From the NCBI RefSeq assembly GCF_029080175.1, contig NZ_JARFJC010000014.1: 64,000 nt of DNA, one strand, 5' to 3'. The DNA is from Luteipulveratus flavus (GTDB lineage: Bacteria > Actinomycetota > Actinomycetes > Actinomycetales > Dermatophilaceae). A program made the position numbers and the translations under genes. Below, piece after piece: positions 59,255 to 64,000 of the stretch; within the stretch, counting starts at the first letter, position 1; every line of letters begins with the position of its first letter. Under the pieces are notes generated by a model. It was not told where the DNA came from. It did not search any database and saw nothing but the letters and a program-made list of their open reading frames with translations.

Positions 59255-62026
59255 ATGCACGTCACTCGACAACGGCGTAGTGGCGGGGATGCTCGCCGCC
59301 TCGCCACCCCGCGCAGGCTGCGCGTCCTCGGCGCCACGACCGCCGTCCTCACCCTCGCGGGCGGTGGCCTCGCGTACGCGTCCACCGACGTCTTCGGCAA
59401 CCAGCAGGTCGGCACGGAGTACGCCGACGGCATCCAGGTGTCCGGCGACCAGGTCGTCAAGCCCCTCGGCGAGCGCCTGCTGACCACGGAGGGCAAGTAC
59501 ATGCGCTCCGGCCTCAGCCCCGACGGCCGCTTCCTCGCCGCGACCAGCACCGACCGCAACGTCGCGCTGCAGATCGTGGACCTGTCGACCTACAAGGTCG
59601 TGTGGCGGGTCGGCAAGGCCGCCGGCGTCGACCAGAAGCTGAGCGACGTCAGCGTCGGCCAGGAGGCGCCGACGTACTCCCCCGACGGCAGGACGCTCTG
59701 GCTGCCGCAGAAGGACGGGTTCACCCGGTTCGTCGTGAAGGACGACGGCACGCTCGGGGCGGCGACGCCCGTGCCGCTCGCCAAGGCGGGCAGCACCTCG
59801 GCCCTGCCGGCGGGCTCGGTCTTCTCCGCCGACGGCGGCACGCTCTACGTCGCGGTCAACGGCCAGAACAAGGTCGTCGCGCTCGACCCGGCGACCGGCA
59901 CCGTGAAGCAGACGTGGACCGTCGGCACCGCGCCGCGCCAGATCGCGGTCGTCGGCGGCCGGCTGTACGTGAGCAACGAGGGCGGCCGCCCGGCGAAGCC
60001 CGGTGAGACCACCATCAACTCCTACGGCACCCAGGTCCCCGCGAACCCGGTGCTCGGCACGTCCACCACCGGCACGCTGAGCGTGATCGACACCGCCAAC
60101 CCGAGCGCCACCGTACGGTCGATCGACGTGGGTCTGCACCCGACCGCGCTGCTGGCGAAGGGGAACGCGCTGTTCGTCGCCAACACCAACAGCGACACCG
60201 TCTCGGTCGTCGACACCGCCAAGGACCGCGTCGTCCAGACGATCACCACCCAGCCCGGGCCGTCGTCCAGGGTCGGGTACGCGCCGAACGGGCTCGCGCT
60301 CACCGCCGACGGCCACCTGCTCGTCACCCTCGGCCGCGCGAACGCCGTCGCCGTCTTCCGGTACGCGGGGCGGCCGCAGGAGCCGGTCAGCGCGATCGGC
60401 CTGCTCCCGACCGACTACTACCCGGCCACGGTCGCGACGACCGGCGGCAAGGTCGTCGTCACCAACACCCGCGGCATCGACGCACGCGGCCCGGACGTCA
60501 CGATCAACGCCGGTCCGGGCACGACGCCGGCGACCGGTCACGGCACGCACAGCACGACCGGCTCCTTCACCCGGTTCGCGCTGCCGAGCGACAAGGACAT
60601 CCGGAGGTCGACCCGGACCGTCTTCGCCCAGAACGGCTGGAACAAGCACGACGTCGAGCAGGCCCGCGGGCACGGCGCCCGACCGGTCCCGGTGCCGCGG
60701 CGCGTCGGCGACCCCTCGACGATCAAGCACGTGTTCCTGCTGGTCAAGGAGAACCGCACGTACGACCAGGTGTACGGGGACGACGCGCGCGGCAACGGCG
60801 ACGCCTCGCTCGCGCAGTTCGGCGCGACGGTCACCCCGAACCAGCACGCCCTGGCCAAGCAGTTCGGTCTCTACGACAACCTGTACGACATCGGCACCAA
60901 CTCTGCGGAGGGCCACAACTGGCTGATGCAGGGCGACAACCCGGAGTACACCGAGTCCAGCGCGGGCGAGTACACCCGCAGCTACGACACCGAGGACGAC
61001 GTGCTCGGCCACCAGCGCTCGGGCTTCCTGTGGACGTCGGTGCAGGCGGCGCACAAGACCGCGCGCAACTTCGGTGAGTTCATGCAGTTCGAGACCAAGC
61101 CCGCGGGCGCGACCTGGCAGAAGTACTACTGCGCGGCGAAGTCGGTCTCCGAGGGCGGCGACCCGGCCCAGCTGACCGATCCGTCGATCAAGCAGGACAC
61201 CCAGTCGCCGATCCCGTCGCTCAACGCGATCTCCAACCACGACTACCCGAAGTTCGACACCGACATCCCGGACACCTACCGGGCCGAGATCTGGAAGCAG
61301 GACTTCGCCAAGAACGGCCCGGCGAACCTCAACATGTTCTGGCTGTCCAGCGATCACACCGGTGGTACGCCGGACCCACGCGCGCAGGTCGCCGACGGTG
61401 ACGTCGCGGTCGGCACGATCGTCGACACGATCTCGCACAGCCGGTACTGGAAGGACTCGGTGATCTTCGTCGTCGAGGACGACAGCCAGAACGGCACCGA
61501 CCACGTCGACGGCCACCGCGCCCCCGTCCAGATCATCAGCCCGTGGGCCAAGCACGGCACGGTCGACCACACGTACTACTCGCAGCTCACGGTGGGCCGC
61601 ACCATCCAGCAGATCCTGGGCGCGCAGCCGCTGAACCAGAAGCTCGCGGCGGCCGCGCCGATGGAGGGCGCGTTCACGACGCGGCCCGACTTCCGGCCGT
61701 TCACCGCGGTGCCCCACCAGGTGCCGCTGACCGAGGGCGTGACACCGCCGCCGGCCTGCGGCGCGGACACGACGGGTACGCCGAGTGCGGCAGCGCCGGA
61801 GGTACCGGCCGCTGCCAAGGGCGTCGCGGCCCAGTGGCAGGCGTGGAGCACCCGGCAACGTTTCACGGGGAACACTGCGGTCCCCGACTACGCCAACCCC
61901 GAGCAGATGAACCGCTACACCTGGTACCGGACGCACGGCTGGACGACGCCGTACCCGGGTGACGCCAAGGTCTACGCCCCCACCCAGGTCCCCGGCGCCT
62001 ACATCCCCAGCACCGACACCGAGTAG
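59255..62026 (+). CDS. Secreted bifunctional YncE-type beta-propeller / phosphoesterase protein
   Basis: 923 residues. A signal-like hydrophobic segment at the N-terminus (LRVLGATTAVLTLAGGGLAY) is followed by YncE/YVTN propeller repeats (LSPDGRFLAAT, IDVGLHPTALLAKGNALFVANTN) to about residue 470, and a phosphoesterase domain of alkaline-phosphatase/acid-phosphatase AcpA type: KHVFLLVKENRTYDQVYGD, SAEGHNWLMQG, FWLSSDHTGG, VEDDSQNGTDHVDGHRAP. Metal-dependent phospho- or sulfoester hydrolysis outside the cell is likely. Operon with the ABC-2 transporter. An ATG six bases earlier (59249) overlaps the permease stop; AAAGG favours 59255. Confidence 0.85.
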   Translation: MHVTRQRRSGGDARRLATPRRLRVLGATTAVLTLAGGGLAYASTDVFGNQQVGTEYADGIQVSGDQVVKPLGERLLTTEGKYMRSGLSPDGRFLAATSTDRNVALQIVDLSTYKVVWRVGKAAGVDQKLSDVSVGQEAPTYSPDGRTLWLPQKDGFTRFVVKDDGTLGAATPVPLAKAGSTSALPAGSVFSADGGTLYVAVNGQNKVVALDPATGTVKQTWTVGTAPRQIAVVGGRLYVSNEGGRPAKPGETTINSYGTQVPANPVLGTSTTGTLSVIDTANPSATVRSIDVGLHPTALLAKGNALFVANTNSDTVSVVDTAKDRVVQTITTQPGPSSRVGYAPNGLALTADGHLLVTLGRANAVAVFRYAGRPQEPVSAIGLLPTDYYPATVATTGGKVVVTNTRGIDARGPDVTINAGPGTTPATGHGTHSTTGSFTRFALPSDKDIRRSTRTVFAQNGWNKHDVEQARGHGARPVPVPRRVGDPSTIKHVFLLVKENRTYDQVYGDDARGNGDASLAQFGATVTPNQHALAKQFGLYDNLYDIGTNSAEGHNWLMQGDNPEYTESSAGEYTRSYDTEDDVLGHQRSGFLWTSVQAAHKTARNFGEFMQFETKPAGATWQKYYCAAKSVSEGGDPAQLTDPSIKQDTQSPIPSLNAISNHDYPKFDTDIPDTYRAEIWKQDFAKNGPANLNMFWLSSDHTGGTPDPRAQVADGDVAVGTIVDTISHSRYWKDSVIFVVEDDSQNGTDHVDGHRAPVQIISPWAKHGTVDHTYYSQLTVGRTIQQILGAQPLNQKLAAAAPMEGAFTTRPDFRPFTAVPHQVPLTEGVTPPPACGADTTGTPSAAAPEVPAAAKGVAAQWQAWSTRQRFTGNTAVPDYANPEQMNRYTWYRTHGWTTPYPGDAKVYAPTQVPGAYIPSTDTE

Positions 62027-62041
62027 CCCCCGGCGAACGTC

Positions 62042-62075
62042 GACTGCCCGGTACGCCATGGCGTACCGGGCAGTC
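62042..62075. terminator. 34-bp perfect palindrome, terminator of the phosphoesterase operon
   Basis: Perfect palindrome (GACTGCCCGGTACGCCA and its complement) 15 bases after the stop, nested in outer arms CCCGGCGA/TCGCCGGG. A long, loop-less stem; very likely ends transcription or forms a cruciform. No T-run. Confidence 0.75.
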
Positions 62076-62094
62076 ACATTTCGCCGGGCGGGTC

Positions 62095-62435
62095 CCCTCC
62101 CGCTGGTTGAGCCGGGCGGAGCGAAGCGGAGCCCCAGTCGAAACCCGGTGCCGTACGGGGAGACTCAGCGGTGCCGATACGGGCACCACTTCGTTCGCCC
62201 TCCTCGACCGGCGGAGCCCCACCCCCGTCGGTCGAGTAGGCGAGCCCCCAAGGGCGAGCCGTATCGAGACCCCGTGCCATACAAGGAGACCCGGCCGCCC
62301 GCGGCTACGGAGACCTCGATACACGCCTCACTTCGTTCGCCCTCCTCGACCGGCGGATCCCCACCCCCGCTGGTTGAGCCGGGCGGAGCGAAGCGGAGCC
62401 CGAGTCGAAACCCGGTGCCGTACGGGGAGACTCAC
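62095..62435. repeat. Cluster of dispersed actinobacterial repeats
   Basis: Two nearly identical copies (about 62100-62162 and 62369-62431, one or two differences in 63 bp) run from CGCTGGTTGAGCCGGGCGGA to GTGCCGTACGGGGAGA. Between them lie related units GGTCGAGTAGGCGAGC...CGTATCGAGACC (about 62229-62270) and CTCGATACACGCC...CCTCGACCGGCGG (about 62314-62356), partly inverted. No gene is visible in this gap. Confidence 0.75.
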
Positions 62436-62461
62436 CCGCTCGATGACCTACCCTCTGGCTC

Positions 62462-62917
62462 ATGACCCTGCGTCGCTGGATCGCGCTGGCGGTCCTGCTC
62501 GTCGGTCTGACCGCGATGGCGTGGGCCGCCGCCTGGGCGCCGCAGCAACCCGAGTTCCTGCAGAACGGCGGCGCCTGCGAGCTGGCGCCGTGCGGTGAGC
62601 TCACCGACCCACCACGCTGGCACGCCGCGTGGCTGCTGTGGGCACCCGGCGCTCTGCTGGCCGTGGCAGGAGCCGTCGGTGGCGCCCGACCGATGCGACC
62701 GCTAGGCAGGAAGGCCGGTGTCGCGATCGCCGTCGCGAGCCCGTTCTACCTGATCGCGCTGCTCGAGGTCGCCGTCGCGGTGTCCCTGTTCACCTCCGCG
62801 CACGGTGCGGCCACGGTCGGTGTGGCGGGAGCGGCCGTCCCGTTCGCCTACTACGTGACGTCACACCTGCTGGACCTGCCACGCGGTCGCCGTACCAAGG
62901 TCTCAGCCGTCCGGTAG
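62462..62917 (+). CDS. Small membrane protein, unknown family
   Basis: 151 residues: an N-terminal hydrophobic helix, a loop with two cysteines (GGACELAPCGEL) that could form a disulfide on the outside, then three further helices and a basic C-terminus. Nothing in the sequence points to a function. It lies between two repeat clusters. Confidence 0.6.
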   Translation: MTLRRWIALAVLLVGLTAMAWAAAWAPQQPEFLQNGGACELAPCGELTDPPRWHAAWLLWAPGALLAVAGAVGGARPMRPLGRKAGVAIAVASPFYLIALLEVAVAVSLFTSAHGAATVGVAGAAVPFAYYVTSHLLDLPRGRRTKVSAVR

Positions 62918-62936
62918 GTGCACCAGTCTCCCCGCG

Positions 62937-63062
62937 CGGCACCGGGTTTCGACTCGGACTCCGCTAGCGCTCCGTCCAGCTCAACCAGCGGGAACGGCCC
63001 GGCTCAACCAGCGGGAACGGCCCAGCTCAACCAGCGGGAACGGCCCGGCTCAACTAGGGGGA
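62937..63062. repeat. Repeat element with three tandem 23-bp units
   Basis: Inverted relative of the 62.1-62.4 kb copies (GGTTTCGACTCGG...AGCTCAACCAGCGGGAAC) followed by units of CCCGGCTCAACCAGCGGGAAC-type sequence repeated about three times, with a final degraded unit. No gene. Confidence 0.7.
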
Positions 63063-63070
63063 CGTCGGGC

Positions 63071-63916
63071 TCAGCCGGTGAGGACGCCGACTCGCGGCTG
63101 GTCGCGGGTGGCGCGCTCCTCCTCGATCAGCTGGGCCAGGTCGGGGTCCTCAGGGTCGGGCGCCATCATCACCGCGGTGATCGGGATGGCCAGTGCCAGC
63201 AGACCGATGACGAAGACGGGGAACAGGAAGCTGAACACGTCCAACCCGGTCGGCGCCGGAGCGTCGGGCTCGAGCGTGACGCGCATCGCGGCCATCCCGG
63301 TGTAGTGCATGCCGACGACCGCGACGCCCATCACCAGACCGGCGAGGATGCGCATCGTCACCACGCGCAGGACGAGCGTGAACCACAGCGCCACCGTCGC
63401 GGCGACCACCGCGATCGCGATCGATGCCCCGACCAGCAGCGGGTCGTACGCGATGTCGCCCTGGATGTGCAGGGCGTACATGCCGACGTAGTGCATGAGG
63501 TTCACGGCCAGACCCATGACCAGGCCGCCGCCGAGCAGCCGCAGGATGCGCACGCGCGGGCCGATGATGCGGAACGCCGCGAACGTCGCGCCGACGGCGA
63601 GGAGGGCGGAACCGATCGTCCAGCCGAGCTGGTAGCGGGTGGCCGTGCCCGGCACCGCCATCCCCAGCATCGCGATGAAGTGCATCAGCCAGATGGCGAC
63701 GCCGCCGATGGAGGTGGCGGCGAACCCCTGCCAGCGGCGCCGCAGCCGCTCGGACGGCGCCAGCGTGGCCTGGCGGGCGCAGGCGAGACCGACGACCGAA
63801 CCGGTGAAGGACACCAGGTACGCGAGTGCCGGGATCCAGGCGCCGAGCTCGAAGTGGTGGATCGTGTCGTGCCCGTGGACGTGTCCGTCCTGGGCCAGCG
63901 CGAGAACGGTGCTCAT
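63071..63916 (-). CDS. MHYT-domain integral membrane sensor protein
   Basis: 281 residues with about seven membrane segments. Three MHYT-like motifs (LMHFIAM, LMHYVGM, GMHYTGM) at helix ends are proposed to bind copper or sense oxygen, CO or NO. No GGDEF/EAL or kinase domain is attached, so signalling goes through another protein. It overlaps the stop of the upstream gene (ATGA). Confidence 0.85.
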   Translation of the reverse strand: MSTVLALAQDGHVHGHDTIHHFELGAWIPALAYLVSFTGSVVGLACARQATLAPSERLRRRWQGFAATSIGGVAIWLMHFIAMLGMAVPGTATRYQLGWTIGSALLAVGATFAAFRIIGPRVRILRLLGGGLVMGLAVNLMHYVGMYALHIQGDIAYDPLLVGASIAIAVVAATVALWFTLVLRVVTMRILAGLVMGVAVVGMHYTGMAAMRVTLEPDAPAPTGLDVFSFLFPVFVIGLLALAIPITAVMMAPDPEDPDLAQLIEEERATRDQPRVGVLTG

Positions 63917-64000
63917 GACGATGCGACCTCCGACATGACGGGACGGGACAGCTGGTGCAGGGCGAACTCGGTGACACGGATCAGCGCGGTCTTGGCCGAC
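63913..64000 (-). CDS. C-terminal end of an upstream gene (partial)
   Basis: The leftward frame reads SAKTALIRVTEFALHQLSRP, then VMSEVASS and stops in the ATGA that starts the MHYT gene. About 29 residues are visible; family not recognised. The overlap shows that it is the preceding gene of the same operon. Confidence 0.6.
   Translation of the reverse strand, partial: SAKTALIRVTEFALHQLSRPVMSEVASS

Noticed and set aside
1..64000. Search for rRNA, tRNA, tmRNA, CRISPR and complete transposases
   Set aside because: None was recognised by reading; short tRNAs could still be missed without a covariance search.

Overview
This 64 kb window is chromosomal DNA of a high-GC actinomycete. Coding is dense, with frequent ATGA/GTGA start-stop overlaps and many GTG starts. 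It carries typical actinobacterial families: an SCO6745-like protein, an LLM-class flavin/F420-type oxidoreductase, an actinobacterial QcrB, a YncE-phosphoesterase fusion and an excalibur-domain protein. Dispersed palindromic repeats are common. I cannot fix the genus. No rRNA, tRNA or CRISPR array was recognised, and no complete insertion sequence or phage was seen.

Layout. 0-11 kb: a GNAT and a P-loop kinase, then a cell-surface cluster. The cluster holds a GT-C-type membrane glycosyltransferase, a molybdopterin oxidoreductase fused to a cytochrome-b-like membrane domain, a SAM methyltransferase, a DUF2064 protein, a GT2 glycosyltransferase, an OmpR/HK two-component system, a sugar-nucleotide epimerase of the type with a CxxC insert, and a membrane fatty-acid hydroxylase/sterol desaturase. 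11-13.5 kb: a DHFR-like protein, a quinone-oxidoreductase-type dehydrogenase and an SCO6745-family protein.

13.6-16.6 kb: a visibly lower-GC island bracketed by an imperfect direct repeat. It holds a leftward three-gene operon: (i) a 101-residue exported protein ending in Gly-Gly-Gly-Cys, (ii) a lipoprotein HExxH metallopeptidase, and (iii) an EpiD/LanD-like (HFCD) flavoprotein of the family that oxidatively decarboxylates C-terminal peptidyl-cysteine. A strong hairpin separates gene (i) from genes (ii) and (iii), as in many RiPP operons. This is the best candidate for an undescribed system: a C-terminally modified exported protein with its own decarboxylase and surface protease.

16.6-33 kb: mixed housekeeping and accessory genes. 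These include two DHA2-type MFS exporters, a ricin-type lectin, an SDR divergent from an MmyB-like regulator, kynureninase, a Phd antitoxin beside an internally deleted PIN toxin, a BKACE-type enzyme, a TetR/NmrA divergent pair, a HAD phosphatase, KptA, an epoxide hydrolase and a Na+/H+ antiporter. 33-42 kb: a sugar ABC importer without its ATPase, a surface protein with six 40-residue FG-GAP-like repeats plus excalibur, and a heterodimeric ABC exporter whose two halves carry complementary degenerate ATP sites.

42-54 kb: an FMN-binding oxidase and a hydrolase, an orphan QcrB, an arsenic locus (arsI divergent from arsR-aquaporin-arsC), several oxidoreductases, and a sulfide/persulfide detoxification operon (MBL-rhodanese, small zinc-ribbon protein, TauE/SafE) preceded by two CsoR/CstR-like boxes. 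54-64 kb: a beta-helix protein, gene remnants, a thiolase, an ABC-2 type transporter co-transcribed with a secreted YncE-phosphoesterase, repeat-rich DNA and an MHYT-domain sensor.
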